Positions 30,918 to 39,787 of a stretch of DNA of 64,000 nucleotides are shown here, in pieces; within the stretch, counting starts at the first letter, position 1, and each line of letters opens with the position of its first letter. The DNA comes from Streptomyces sp. ASQP_92 (GTDB lineage: Bacteria; Actinomycetota; Actinomycetes; Streptomycetales; Streptomycetaceae): positions 558,001 through 622,000 of the forward strand of contig NZ_JAODUA010000001.1 in the NCBI RefSeq assembly GCF_025399895.1, read 5' to 3'. Made by a program: the position numbers and the translations under genes. The notes under the pieces are model-generated. The model saw only the letters and a list, made by a program, of their open reading frames with translations. It did not search any database and was not told where the DNA came from.

Positions 30918-31607
30918 CCGCTGCGCCCGTACGAACGCCGCGTCCACCACCGCCCCGTGCCCCGGCACGTACACCGCGTCCTCGCCGCCCAGCGAGAGCA
31001 GCCGGTCCAGGGCGGCCGGCCAGCGGGAGGTGAGCGCGTCCGTGCCGGCCTGGGGCTCGCCCGACTCCTCCACGAGGTCGCCGCAGAAGACGATCTCCGG
31101 GGAGTCGCCGCGCGCCGGCACCAGGACCGCGAGGTCGTGCCCGCTGTGCCCGGGGCCCACGTTGGCGAGCAGCACCTGGCGCCCGCCGAGTTCCAGCGTC
31201 CACTCGCCGCACACCGCGTGGTGCGGCAGGACCAGTACGTCGGCGGCCTCGGCCGCGTCCTGTCCGGACACGCCGTGGCCGACGGCGGCGGCACGCATCG
31301 CCTCACGGCTCAGCGCACGCTCGATGCCGACCGCCCCGTACACCTGGGCGCCGGAGAAGGCGGCCGTCCCCAGGACGTGGTCGAAGTGCGGGTGGCTGAG
31401 CGCGATGTGGGTCACACGGCGGCCGAAGAGGGCCTCGGCCTGGGCCCGCAGCTCGGCGCCCTCGCGCAGCGTGGCCCCGGTGTCGCACAGCAGGAGGGAG
31501 TCCTCGCCGGCGACCAGCGCGGCCGTCGCGTCCCAGATCGGCAGGCGTCTGCGCCCGACCCCGTCACCCAGCCGCTCCCAGCCGAACTCTTCCCAACGGA
31601 CGTCCAT
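30885..31607 (-). CDS. MBL-fold metallo-hydrolase
   Basis: A 240-aa metallo-beta-lactamase-fold protein. It has CDTGATLREG and the metal motif HPHFDHVLG, then GPGHSGHDLAV, CGDLVEESG and VPGHGAVVD, supplying the usual His/Asp ligands. Substrate unknown; these generic hydrolases include thioesterases and lactonases. The start ATG 31607 lacks a ribosome site and may be leaderless. The gene's 3' end is locally duplicated downstream. Confidence 0.85.
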   Translation of the reverse strand: MDVRWEEFGWERLGDGVGRRRLPIWDATAALVAGEDSLLLCDTGATLREGAELRAQAEALFGRRVTHIALSHPHFDHVLGTAAFSGAQVYGAVGIERALSREAMRAAAVGHGVSGQDAAEAADVLVLPHHAVCGEWTLELGGRQVLLANVGPGHSGHDLAVLVPARGDSPEIVFCGDLVEESGEPQAGTDALTSRWPAALDRLLSLGGEDAVYVPGHGAVVDAAFVRAQRDQLAVRFGVS

Positions 31608-31665
31608 GACGCGACGCTATCCGCAATCGCGGGACGTCGCCGCACGGTAGCGTGGTCGGCCGCCC

Positions 31666-31696
31666 TTGCTAGGTGCGTACCGGTCGGCCGTACACT
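31666..31696 (+). promoter_or_regulatory. candidate hrcA promoter
   Basis: TTGCTA (31666-31671) and TACACT (31691-31696) are 19 nt apart, placing transcription start within or just before the CIRCE element, the usual arrangement for HrcA repression. Confidence 0.45.
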
Positions 31697-31708
31697 GGCC
31701 GGGGATTG

Positions 31709-31735
31709 CTGGCACTCGAACGCAGTGAGTGCCAA
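31709..31735 (+). promoter_or_regulatory. CIRCE operator of hrcA
   Basis: Inverted repeat CTGGCACTC (31709-31717), 9-nt spacer, GAGTGCCAA (31727-31735): the conserved CIRCE heat-shock operator bound by HrcA. It lies 26 nt upstream of the hrcA start, implying autoregulation and release on heat shock. Confidence 0.93.
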
Positions 31736-31761
31736 ACGGACGGCAACGGGAGGTGTGCGCG

Positions 31762-32781
31762 ATGCTCAGTGAACGCAGGCTCGAGGTGCTGCGCGCCATC
31801 GTCCAGGACTATGTCGGCACCGAGGAACCGGTGGGCTCCAAGGCCCTCACGGAGCGGCATGCGCTGGGCGTCTCGCCGGCGACGGTGCGCAATGACATGG
31901 CGGTCCTGGAGGAGGAGGGCTTCATCGCCCAGCCTCACACCAGCGCCGGCCGGATCCCGACGGACAAGGGATACCGGCTGTTCGTCGACCGGCTCGCGGG
32001 TGTCAAGCCCCTGTCGTCGCCGGAGCGGCGCGCCATCCAGAACTTCCTGGACAGCGCGGTGGACCTGGACGACGTGGTGGCCCGCACGGTGCGGCTGCTC
32101 GCTCAGTTGACCCGGCAGGTGGCGGTCGTCCAGTACCCGTCGCTGACCCGGTCCACGGTGCGGCATGTGGAGCTTCTCTCACTCGCGGCGGCCCGGCTGA
32201 TGCTGGTGCTGATCACGGACACCGGCCGGGTCGAGCAGCGGATGGTCGACTGCCCGGCGCCGTTCGGCGAGGCCGCGCTCGCGGACCTGCGGGCCCGGCT
32301 CAACGCACGGGTGGTGGGGCGCCGCTTCGCGGACGTGCCGCAACTGGTGCAGGACCTGCCGGAGTCCTTTGAACCGGAGGACCGGGGTACCGTGTCGACG
32401 GTCCTCGCCACCCTCCTCGAAACCCTGGTCGAAGAGACCGAGGAGCGGTTGATGATCGGCGGCACCGCCAATCTCACCCGCTTCGGACACGACTTCCCGC
32501 TGACCATCAGGCCGGTGCTGGAGGCACTTGAGGAGCAGGTCGTGCTCCTCAAGCTGCTCGGCGAGGCCAAGGAATCGGGCATGACCGTACGCATCGGGCA
32601 CGAGAACAACGCCCACGAGGGCCTGAACTCCACGTCCGTCGTCTCGGTCGGCTACGGTTCCGGCGGCGAGGCGGTCGCCAAACTCGGCGTGGTCGGACCG
32701 ACCCGCATGGATTACCCCGGAACGATGGGAGCGGTACGCGCAGTGGCACGTTACGTCGGACAGATCCTGGCGGAGTCGTAA
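31762..32781 (+). CDS. hrcA: heat-inducible transcription repressor HrcA
   Basis: A 339-aa repressor. The N-terminal winged helix is [17 protein letters not shown], followed by [20 protein letters not shown] and [16 protein letters not shown], and then the GAF-like dimerisation/inserted domain. It binds CIRCE sites of chaperonin operons, and its folding depends on GroEL. ATG 31762 follows GGGAGG. It has its own CIRCE upstream and is contiguous with dnaJ. Confidence 0.98.
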   Translation: MLSERRLEVLRAIVQDYVGTEEPVGSKALTERHALGVSPATVRNDMAVLEEEGFIAQPHTSAGRIPTDKGYRLFVDRLAGVKPLSSPERRAIQNFLDSAVDLDDVVARTVRLLAQLTRQVAVVQYPSLTRSTVRHVELLSLAAARLMLVLITDTGRVEQRMVDCPAPFGEAALADLRARLNARVVGRRFADVPQLVQDLPESFEPEDRGTVSTVLATLLETLVEETEERLMIGGTANLTRFGHDFPLTIRPVLEALEEQVVLLKLLGEAKESGMTVRIGHENNAHEGLNSTSVVSVGYGSGGEAVAKLGVVGPTRMDYPGTMGAVRAVARYVGQILAES

Positions 32782-33921
32782 GTGGCCACGGACTACTACG
32801 CCGTACTCGGCGTGCGCCGCGACGCATCACAGGACGAGATCAAGAAGGCCTTCCGGAGGCTCGCGCGGGAACTCCATCCCGACGTGAACCCCGACCCGAA
32901 GACCCAGGAGCGGTTCAAGGAGATCAACGCCGCTTACGAGGTCCTCTCCGACCCGCAGAAGAAGCAGGTCTTCGACCTCGGCGGCGATCCGCTGTCGTCG
33001 TCGGGCGGCGGCGGTGGCGCGGGCGGCTTCGGCGCGGGCGGCTTCGGCAACTTCTCGGACATCATGGACGCCTTCTTCGGCACGGCTTCGCAGCGCGGCC
33101 CGCGCTCGCGGACCCGCCGGGGCCAGGACGCCATGATCCGCCTGGAGATCGACCTCAACGAGGCGGCCTTCGGCACCACCAAGGAGATCCAGGTCGACAC
33201 CGCGGTGGTGTGTACGACCTGTTCGGGCGAGGGCGCGGCCCCCGGCACCTCCGCGCAGACCTGTGACATGTGTCGCGGTCGCGGCGAGGTGTCCCAGGTC
33301 ACCCGGTCCTTCCTGGGCCAGGTCATGACCTCACGCCCGTGCCCCCAGTGCCAGGGCTTCGGCACCGTGGTCCCCACCCCGTGCCCGGAGTGCGCGGGCG
33401 ACGGCCGCATCCGCTCGCGGCGCACCCTCACCGTGAAGATCCCGGCCGGTGTCGACAACGGCACCCGGATCCAGCTCGCGGGCGAGGGCGAGGTCGGCCC
33501 CGGCGGCGGCCCCGCCGGAGACCTGTACGTGGAGATCCACGAGGTGGCGCACGATGTGTTCCAGCGCCGTGGCGACGACCTGCACTGCACGGTCACCATC
33601 CCCATGACGGCGGCGTCCCTCGGCACGAAGGTGCCGCTCCAGACGCTCGACGGCATGGAGGAGGTGGACATCCGCCCGGGCAGCCAGTCCGGCCAGTCCA
33701 TCCCGCTGCACGGCCGCGGCATCACGCATCTGCGCGGCGGCGGCCGGGGAGACCTCATCGTGCACGTCGAGGTCCTGACCCCGAGCAAGCTCGACCCCCA
33801 ACAGGAGGATCTGCTGCGCCAGTTGGCGAAGCTGCGCGGCGAGGAGCGGCCCACGGGCCAGTTCCAGCCCGGTCAGCAGGGTCTGTTCTCCCGTCTGAAG
33901 GACGCCTTCAACGGACGCTGA
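32782..33921 (+). CDS. dnaJ: chaperone DnaJ (second, HrcA-linked copy)
   Basis: A 379-aa type I J-protein, GTG immediately after the hrcA stop. J-domain with HPD (ARELHPDVNPD), G/F-rich linker (residues ~75-95), and four CxxCxGxG-type zinc repeats: CTTCSGEG, CDMCRGRG, CPQCQGFG and CPECAGDG. The substrate-binding C-terminal domains follow. It stimulates DnaK ATPase. Streptomyces carry two dnaJ genes; the hrcA-linked one is usually called dnaJ2. Confidence 0.97.
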   Translation: MATDYYAVLGVRRDASQDEIKKAFRRLARELHPDVNPDPKTQERFKEINAAYEVLSDPQKKQVFDLGGDPLSSSGGGGGAGGFGAGGFGNFSDIMDAFFGTASQRGPRSRTRRGQDAMIRLEIDLNEAAFGTTKEIQVDTAVVCTTCSGEGAAPGTSAQTCDMCRGRGEVSQVTRSFLGQVMTSRPCPQCQGFGTVVPTPCPECAGDGRIRSRRTLTVKIPAGVDNGTRIQLAGEGEVGPGGGPAGDLYVEIHEVAHDVFQRRGDDLHCTVTIPMTAASLGTKVPLQTLDGMEEVDIRPGSQSGQSIPLHGRGITHLRGGGRGDLIVHVEVLTPSKLDPQQEDLLRQLAKLRGEERPTGQFQPGQQGLFSRLKDAFNGR

Positions 33922-33935
33922 GCCGAGTGGAGGGG

Positions 33936-33970
33936 GGCCGCGGGGATCATCCCCGCGGCCTCCTTTTTTT
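33936..33970 (+). terminator. intrinsic terminator with U-tract after dnaJ
   Basis: GGCCGCGGGGAT (33936-33947) and ATCCCCGCGGCC (33949-33960) form a 12-bp dyad around a single central base, followed by TCC and a run of seven T. A true U-tract is uncommon in this G+C-rich genome, so this is a strong call. Confidence 0.92.
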
Positions 33971-34175
33971 CGTCTTTTCGTCGGCTTACGGGAGCAGGGC
34001 CCCGGGGACAGGACCGCGACCAGGCGCCCGCCCCGCCCGAGCGGGGAGGAACCGCGCCGGGGGAGGAACCGCGCGGGGAAGGAACCGGGCCGGGGAGAAT
34101 GCTCGCGGGTGAGGACGCGCGCGGGGCCGGAACCGGCGATTCGGCGCGAGAGCAACGCCGTGGCACGATGCGGAC

Positions 34176-35267
34176 ATGGCTTTGACCGATCTCTGCCGGT
34201 ATCCGATCGTGCAGGCGCCCATGGCGGGTGGCGCCTCCGGTGCGGCGCTGGCCGCGGCCGTCTCCGAGGCCGGGGGCCTCGGTTTCCTGGCCGCCGGTTA
34301 CAAGACGGCCGACGGCATGTACCAGGAGATCAAGCAGGTGCGCGGGCTCACCGGCCGGCCCTTCGGCGTCAACCTGTTCATGCCCCAGGAACCGGCCACC
34401 GACCCCGCCGCCGTCGAGGTATACCGCCATCAGCTCGCGGGCGAGGCCACCTGGTACGACACCCCGCTGGGGGAGGCCGACTCCGGGGGCGACGACAACT
34501 ACGAGGCCAAGCTGGCCATCCTGCGCGAGGACCCGGTGCCGGTGGTCTCGTTCACCTTCGGCTGCCCCGAGCGCACGGTGCTCGACGCCTTCGCGAAGAT
34601 CGGCACGTACACGATCGTCACCGTGACGACGCCCAAGGAGGCGGAGACCGCGCACCGGGCCGGGGCGGACGCGGTGTGTGTGCAGGGCGTCGAGGCGGGC
34701 GGCCACCAGGGCACCTACCGCGACGACCCGCAGTCCGGTGGCGCCGGACTGGGACTGCTCACGCTGATCACCCTCGTACGCGAAGCCGTACCCCTGCCGA
34801 TCGTCGCGGCCGGCGGACTCATGCGCGGCGCCCAGATCGCGGCGGTCCTCGCGGCGGGCGCGGACGCGGCGCAGTTGGGCACGGCGTTCCTGTCCTGCCC
34901 CGAGTCGGGCGCGAGCGCGCCGCACAAGCAGGCGCTGACCAACCCCCTCTTCGCGCGTACGGAGCTGACGCGGGCGTTCTCCGGGCGGCCCGCGCGGGGC
35001 CTGGTGAACCGCTTCATGCGCGAGCACGGCCCGTACGCCCCCGCCGCCTACCCGCAGGTGCACCAGCTGACCCTCGGCCTGCGCAAGGCCGCGGCCGAGG
35101 CCGGTGACCCGCAGGGCATGGCGCTCTGGGCGGGCCAGGGCCACCGTCTTGCCCGGGAACTCCCGGCGGCCCGGCTCGTCGAGGTCCTGGCCGCCGAACT
35201 CGACGACGCGGCAGCCGAGTTGACCGCGACCCTGCGGAACCTGAGAAACCTGAGGAGTGCGTCATGA
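34176..35267 (+). CDS. nitronate monooxygenase (2-nitropropane dioxygenase family)
   Basis: A 363-aa FMN-dependent TIM-barrel enzyme. It begins CRYPIVQAPMAGGASG, then GGLGFLAAGYK, FGVNLFMP, SFTFGCPERTV, GADAVCVQGVEAGGHQGTY, AAGGLMRG and GADAAQLGTAFLSCPESGAS, the conserved class I nitronate monooxygenase series. The family oxidises alkyl nitronates such as propionate-3-nitronate, a detoxification. Its stop overlaps the rsmE start by 4 nt (ATGA), so the two are co-transcribed. Confidence 0.92.
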   Translation: MALTDLCRYPIVQAPMAGGASGAALAAAVSEAGGLGFLAAGYKTADGMYQEIKQVRGLTGRPFGVNLFMPQEPATDPAAVEVYRHQLAGEATWYDTPLGEADSGGDDNYEAKLAILREDPVPVVSFTFGCPERTVLDAFAKIGTYTIVTVTTPKEAETAHRAGADAVCVQGVEAGGHQGTYRDDPQSGGAGLGLLTLITLVREAVPLPIVAAGGLMRGAQIAAVLAAGADAAQLGTAFLSCPESGASAPHKQALTNPLFARTELTRAFSGRPARGLVNRFMREHGPYAPAAYPQVHQLTLGLRKAAAEAGDPQGMALWAGQGHRLARELPAARLVEVLAAELDDAAAELTATLRNLRNLRSAS

Positions 35268-36007
35268 CCGCCCCGGTCTTCGTTGTCGACACGGTGCCCG
35301 TCGGCGGCGAGTTCGTCCTGGACGGCGCGGAGGGCCGCCACGCCGTCTCCGTCAAACGGCTGCGCCCCGACGAGCGGGTCACCCTGACCGACGGCGCGGG
35401 GAACCGGGCGGACGCCGTGGTGGTGTCCGCCGAGGGCAAGGACCGCCTGACCGTACGCGTCACCGGGTACGCGAGCGAGGACGAGCCCGCCGTACGGATC
35501 ACCGTGGTGCAGGCGCTGCCCAAGGGAGACCGGGGCGAGGTCGCCGTGGAGACGATGACCGAGACCGGCGTGGACGCGATCGTGCCGTGGCAGGCCGCGC
35601 GCTGCATCACCCAGTGGAAGGGCGAACGCGGCGCCAAGTCCCTTGCCAAATGGCGCAGTACGGCCCGCGAGTCGGGCAAGCAGTCGCGCCGCGTCCGCTT
35701 CCCCGAGGTGCGCGAGGCGCTGACCACCAAGCAGGTCGCGGCCCTGCTGGCCGAGGCGGACCTGGCCGTGGTCCTGCACGAGGACCCCGAAGTCGCCTCG
35801 GCCGCCCTGTCCACGGCCGAGCTGCCCGCCCACGGGGAGATCGTCCTGGTCGTCGGCCCCGAGGGAGGCGTGTCCCCCGAGGAACTCGCCGCCTTCGCCG
35901 AGGCGGGCGCCCGCCCCCACCGCCTGGGAACGAGCGTGCTCCGCACGTCGACGGCCGGGACGGTGGCGGCGGCGGTCCTGATGTCCCGAACGGGCCGCTG
36001 GTCCTGA
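35264..36007 (+). CDS. rsmE: 16S rRNA (uracil1498-N3)-methyltransferase
   Basis: A 247-aa SPOUT methyltransferase with an N-terminal PUA-like part (EGRHAVSVKRLRPDERVTLTDGAG). The C-terminal knotted domain contains QALPKGDRGEVAVETMTETGVD, VVGPEGGVSPEEL and LGTSVLRTSTAG, the SAM-binding trefoil signature of RsmE. It methylates U1498 of 16S rRNA. ATG 35264 has GAGGAG upstream. Confidence 0.96.
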   Translation: MTAPVFVVDTVPVGGEFVLDGAEGRHAVSVKRLRPDERVTLTDGAGNRADAVVVSAEGKDRLTVRVTGYASEDEPAVRITVVQALPKGDRGEVAVETMTETGVDAIVPWQAARCITQWKGERGAKSLAKWRSTARESGKQSRRVRFPEVREALTTKQVAALLAEADLAVVLHEDPEVASAALSTAELPAHGEIVLVVGPEGGVSPEELAAFAEAGARPHRLGTSVLRTSTAGTVAAAVLMSRTGRWS

Positions 36008-36038
36008 CGCGGGCCCGCCTCTCCGCCCGGCCGCGCGT

Positions 36039-36083
36039 TCAGCCCTCCGGCGTTCGAGGAGCGGGGTCCGGGGCGGAGCCCCC
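36039..36083. repeat. single variant intergenic repeat (block C)
   Basis: A short copy of the family: CAGCCCTCCGGCGTTCGAGG, then GGGTCCGGGGCGGAGCCCC, in the gap after rsmE. There is no GGGAACTGCGC module here. Confidence 0.7.
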
Positions 36084-36207
36084 GTGTCCGCCGGGGCGCG
36101 GACCGGGCCGAGCGGGGGGCGTGGCGCGAGGGGCGCGCCTCGACCCGGGGCCAGGATGGCCGCAAGAGGTCTACCGCGCGCGGGAACACGGTGGCACCCT
36201 GACCCCC

Positions 36208-36732
36208 ATGGGGGCCACGAGGTCACACCGCATCCCGCGCCGCGCGGCGCACCCCGCCCTGGCCGCCGCCATCGCCGCCGCCGCGCTGGCGCTCACCACC
36301 GCCTGCGACCCCGTCGGCGGCCTCAACTCCGCCGCCGTCGCCGTCACCACCGACCAGGTCGCGACCGCGGCGCTCCAGCACCAGCACGTCGACATCAAGT
36401 GGCTGACGTGCACCGCCCACCTCGACAACGGCCCCCGCGCGACCCCTTCGGCCGGCAGCGCCACCAAGGACGTCGCCGACGTGACGTGCGACGGCGAGAC
36501 CAAGGACGGCAGGCCGATCACGGTCAGGGGCACGGTCACGCAGGAGGTGGAGGGCCGCTGTGTGAAGGGCGACCTGACCGCCAAGGTCGCCGACAGGACC
36601 GTGTTCCGCGCCTCCGTCCTCGGCGACTGCACCGCGCCCGCCCCGACCACGACCCGCGTCACCCCCGCCCCCGGCGGCCACCCCACCGTGACGGTGACCG
36701 TGACGGTCACCCAGTCCTTCCAGGGCAAGTGA
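36208..36732 (+). CDS. secreted lipoprotein of unknown function
   Basis: A 174-aa protein with a basic N-terminus, hydrophobic signal segment and lipobox LTTAC (Cys33). The mature part has three more Cys (CTAH, TCDG, GRCV) plus a terminal-region GDC, and two similar halves giving a small beta-rich domain reminiscent of DUF4333-type lipoproteins. It ends in a TV-rich repeat (TVTVTVTVTQ). ATG 36208 is chosen because it gives a proper lipoprotein signal. No function can be assigned. Confidence 0.75.
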   Translation: MGATRSHRIPRRAAHPALAAAIAAAALALTTACDPVGGLNSAAVAVTTDQVATAALQHQHVDIKWLTCTAHLDNGPRATPSAGSATKDVADVTCDGETKDGRPITVRGTVTQEVEGRCVKGDLTAKVADRTVFRASVLGDCTAPAPTTTRVTPAPGGHPTVTVTVTVTQSFQGK

Positions 36733-36823
36733 GGCGCCCCCACCCGAAGAGGCCCCCGCCCCCGCCCGTACGCGTTGAGTAGCATGCGGTTACCTGATCA
36801 ACGCGACCAAGGAGGACCGGATC

Positions 36824-37183
36824 GTGGCCGGAGAGCCGCAGGCGGACTGCCTGTTCTGCAAAATCGTCTCGGGCGATGTCCCGGCGACCGTCGTGCGGGA
36901 GACCGACACCACGGTCGCCTTCCGTGACATCAACCCCCAGGCGCCGACCCACGTCCTGGTCATCCCCCGGGTCCACCACCCCGACGGCGCCTCCCTCGCC
37001 GCCGCGGAACCGGCCATCGCCGCGGACGTGCTGCGCGAGGCCGGAAACGTCGCCGCCCAGGAGGGCATCGACGCCTCCGGGTACCGGATCGTGTTCAACA
37101 CGGGCAGCGGCGCGGGCCAGACCGTCTTCCACGCGCACGCGCACGTCCTGGGAGGCCGCGGCCTCCAGTGGCCGCCCGGATAA
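36824..37183 (+). CDS. HIT-family nucleotide-binding protein
   Basis: A 119-aa histidine-triad protein: [13 protein letters not shown] at the N-terminus, [16 protein letters not shown] and the triad HAHAHVLGG near residues 105-113. These enzymes hydrolyse adenosine phosphoramidates or dinucleotides (Hint branch). GTG 36824 follows AAGGAGGA. The next gene starts 30 nt downstream. Confidence 0.95.
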   Translation: MAGEPQADCLFCKIVSGDVPATVVRETDTTVAFRDINPQAPTHVLVIPRVHHPDGASLAAAEPAIAADVLREAGNVAAQEGIDASGYRIVFNTGSGAGQTVFHAHAHVLGGRGLQWPPG

Positions 37184-37212
37184 GCTCCGCCCGCACAGCA
37201 AGGCAACTCACC

Positions 37213-38127
37213 GTGTCCGTACGTGAATTGGTGGTCCTCGGCACCGCCAGCCAGGTTCCCACCCGGCACCGCAACCACAACGGCTACCTGCTGCGCTGGG
37301 ACGGCGAGGGCATCCTCTTCGACCCCGGAGAGGGCACCCAGCGCCAGATGCTGCGGGCCGGGGTCGCGGCCCACGACATCAACCGGATCTGCGTCACGCA
37401 CTTCCACGGCGATCACTCGCTGGGCCTGGCCGGAGTGATCCAGCGGATCAACCTCGACCGGGTCCCGCACCCGGTCACCGCGCACTACCCGCTCAGCGGC
37501 GAGCACTTCTTCGAGCGCCTGCGGTACGCCACCGCCTACCGCGAGTCGGTCCCGCTCGGCCAGGCGCCGGTCGCGGGCGACGGCGCGGTGCTGGCCACGA
37601 CACCGGCGTACACCCTGGACGCCCGCCGGCTCTCGCACCCCGTCGAGTCGTACGGCTACCGACTCGTCGAGCCGGACGGGCGGCGGATACTGCCCGAACT
37701 GCTCGCCGAGCGCGGCATCAAGGGCCCCGACGTGGGGCGCCTCCAGCGGGAGGGCGAGCTGAACGGCGTCACCCTCGACGAGGTCAGCGAGATCCGGCGC
37801 GGCCAGCGGTTCGCGTTCGTGATGGACACCCGCCTGTGCGACGGCGTCCACGCGCTGGCGAAGGGCTGCGACATGCTGGTCATCGAGTCGACGTTCCTGG
37901 ACGGAGACACCCAACTGGCCCTGGACCACGGCCACCTGACGGCAGGTCAGGCGGCTGCGGTGGCCCGCGACGCCGGGGTGCGCCACCTCGTACTCACCCA
38001 CTTCTCGCAGCGGTACTCCGACCCCGACGAGTTCGAGCGGCAGGCCCGGGCCGCGGGATTCACCGGCGAACTGACGGTGGCCGCGGACCTGGTCCGGATC
38101 CCGGTCCCCAAACGCACGCCGGCCTGA
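37213..38127 (+). CDS. rnz: ribonuclease Z (tRNA 3'-processing endonuclease)
   Basis: A 304-aa beta-lactamase-fold nuclease. It has [38 protein letters not shown], the metal motif [35 protein letters not shown] and LTHFSQRY. It removes the 3' trailer of tRNA precursors. GTG 37213 is used since the conserved protein starts there with AAGG upstream; the upstream in-frame extension is within the preceding gene. Confidence 0.95.
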   Translation: MSVRELVVLGTASQVPTRHRNHNGYLLRWDGEGILFDPGEGTQRQMLRAGVAAHDINRICVTHFHGDHSLGLAGVIQRINLDRVPHPVTAHYPLSGEHFFERLRYATAYRESVPLGQAPVAGDGAVLATTPAYTLDARRLSHPVESYGYRLVEPDGRRILPELLAERGIKGPDVGRLQREGELNGVTLDEVSEIRRGQRFAFVMDTRLCDGVHALAKGCDMLVIESTFLDGDTQLALDHGHLTAGQAAAVARDAGVRHLVLTHFSQRYSDPDEFERQARAAGFTGELTVAADLVRIPVPKRTPA

Positions 38128-38282
38128 GACACCCTGGCGCCCCCGGATACCTGGTGCTCCCCGGATACTTGGCGCCCCCGGACACCGGCCACCTCTACCG
38201 CTCCTGCCCGACCGGCCGCTCCCGCCCCACCTGACGTACCCAAAGCTCTGAAGCATCACGCACGACCGCTAGGAAGCCCCCC

Positions 38283-39281
38283 ATGCCTCTCCCCAAGGCC
38301 GAACTCCACCTCCACATCGAAGGCACCCTCGAACCCGAGCTGGCCTTCGAACTCGCCGCACGCAACGGCGTGGAGCTGCCGTACGCCGACACCGAGGAAC
38401 TGCGCAAGGCGTACCTCTTCGACGACCTCCAGTCCTTCCTCAACCTGTACTACTCGCTGATGCGGGTGCTGCGCACCGAGGACGACTTCGCCTCGCTGGC
38501 CGACGCCTATCTGACCCGGGCCGCAGCTCAGGGCGTACGCCACGCGGAGATCTTCTTCGACCCGCAGGCGCACATCGCGCGGGGTGTGCCGATCGGCACG
38601 GTGGTGGAGGGGCTGTGGCGCGCCCTGTCCACGAGCGAGGAACGCCACGGCATCTCGACCCGGCTCATCCTCTGCTTCCTGCGGGACGAGTCGGCGGAGT
38701 CGGCGCTGCTCACCCTGGAGGCGGCGCGGCCGTATCTGGACCGGATCACCGGCGTGGGCCTCGACTCCGCGGAGGTCGGCCACCCGCCGGCCAAGTTCCG
38801 CGAGGTGTACGAGGCGGCGGCGGCCCTCGGTCTGCGCCGGGTGGCCCACGCCGGCGAGGAGGGCCCGCCGGCGTACATCACGGAGGCACTCGACGTACTG
38901 GGTGTGGAGCGCGTCGACCACGGCCTGCGCGCCCTGGAGGACCCGGACCTCGTGGCCCGCCTGGCCCGGGACCGCATCCCGCTCACCCTGTGCCCGCTGT
39001 CGAACGTACGGCTGCGCGCGATCGACACGCTGGAGGAGCATCCGCTGGCGGCGATGATGGACGCGGGTCTGCTGTGCACGGTCAACTCCGACGACCCGGC
39101 GTACTTCGGGGGGTACGTGGACGACACGTTCCACGCCGTGCGCGAGGCGCTGGGGCTGGACCGGGGGCGGCTGCGGGAGCTGGCCCGGAACTCCTTCCTG
39201 GCGGCGTTCCTGGACGACGAGGAGGGGAGGCGGGCGGGGTATCTGGCGGAGGTGGAGGCGTACGACTTCTCTGCGGAGTAG
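38283..39281 (+). CDS. add: adenosine deaminase
   Basis: A 332-aa metal-dependent amidohydrolase. It has KAELHLHIEGTLEP (HxH metal ligands), RVAHAGEEGPP (catalytic His/Glu region), RVDHGLRALED and NSDDPAYFGG (final Asp pair). It converts adenosine to inosine in purine salvage. ATG 38283 has AGGAAG upstream. In the 155-nt gap before it, the phrase CCCCGGATAC is imperfectly repeated three times (38145-38180). Confidence 0.93.
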   Translation: MPLPKAELHLHIEGTLEPELAFELAARNGVELPYADTEELRKAYLFDDLQSFLNLYYSLMRVLRTEDDFASLADAYLTRAAAQGVRHAEIFFDPQAHIARGVPIGTVVEGLWRALSTSEERHGISTRLILCFLRDESAESALLTLEAARPYLDRITGVGLDSAEVGHPPAKFREVYEAAAALGLRRVAHAGEEGPPAYITEALDVLGVERVDHGLRALEDPDLVARLARDRIPLTLCPLSNVRLRAIDTLEEHPLAAMMDAGLLCTVNSDDPAYFGGYVDDTFHAVREALGLDRGRLRELARNSFLAAFLDDEEGRRAGYLAEVEAYDFSAE

Positions 39282-39339
39282 CTCCGCAGGGGGTGCGGGG
39301 TGGGTGAGGCGTGCCCTCAGCGGCGTCACGGTCTGCGGG

Positions 39340-39735
39340 CCGTGGTCGCTTTTCGCGCAGTTCCCCGCGCCCCCCAAAACCCGTTTTCGTCTGCGGACCG
39401 TGCGTGGTTGCTCGCGCAGTTCCCCGCGCCCCTGAAAGCCCTTCGGTCTGCGGGCCGTGCTCGCTCCTCGCGCAGTTCCCCGCGCCCCCAAAACCCGTTT
39501 TCGCCTGCGGGCCGTGGTCGCTTCTCGCGCAGTTCCCCGCGCCCCTAACTACTCGGCGCCGGCCAGCGCAGGACACCTCAGCCCGTCCGGCGTTTGAGGA
39601 CGAGCGCCGTTCAGGCGCGATACGGGGTCTGGGGCGGAGCCCCAGGATGGCCCGAACCATCCAACCCCGATGCACGGGCGGGTGGGTGGGCAATGGTGCT
39701 CGGGGTCTGGGGCGGAGCCCCAGGGGAGTGGGGGG
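39340..39735. repeat. intergenic repeat block D (inverted orientation)
   Basis: A convergent gap of 506 nt between add and an MFS gene. Four GCAGTTCCCCGCGCCCC copies (39357-39545) are spaced about 57 bp, followed by CAGCCCGTCCGGCGTTTGAG and two GGGGCGGAGCCCCAG hairpins (39625-39650 and 39705-39725). No coding signal seen. Confidence 0.88.
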
Positions 39736-39787
39736 CGCGCCCGCCATGCCTCCGGAGGGTTTCGGGGAGGGGCGGGGTGGGGGGAAC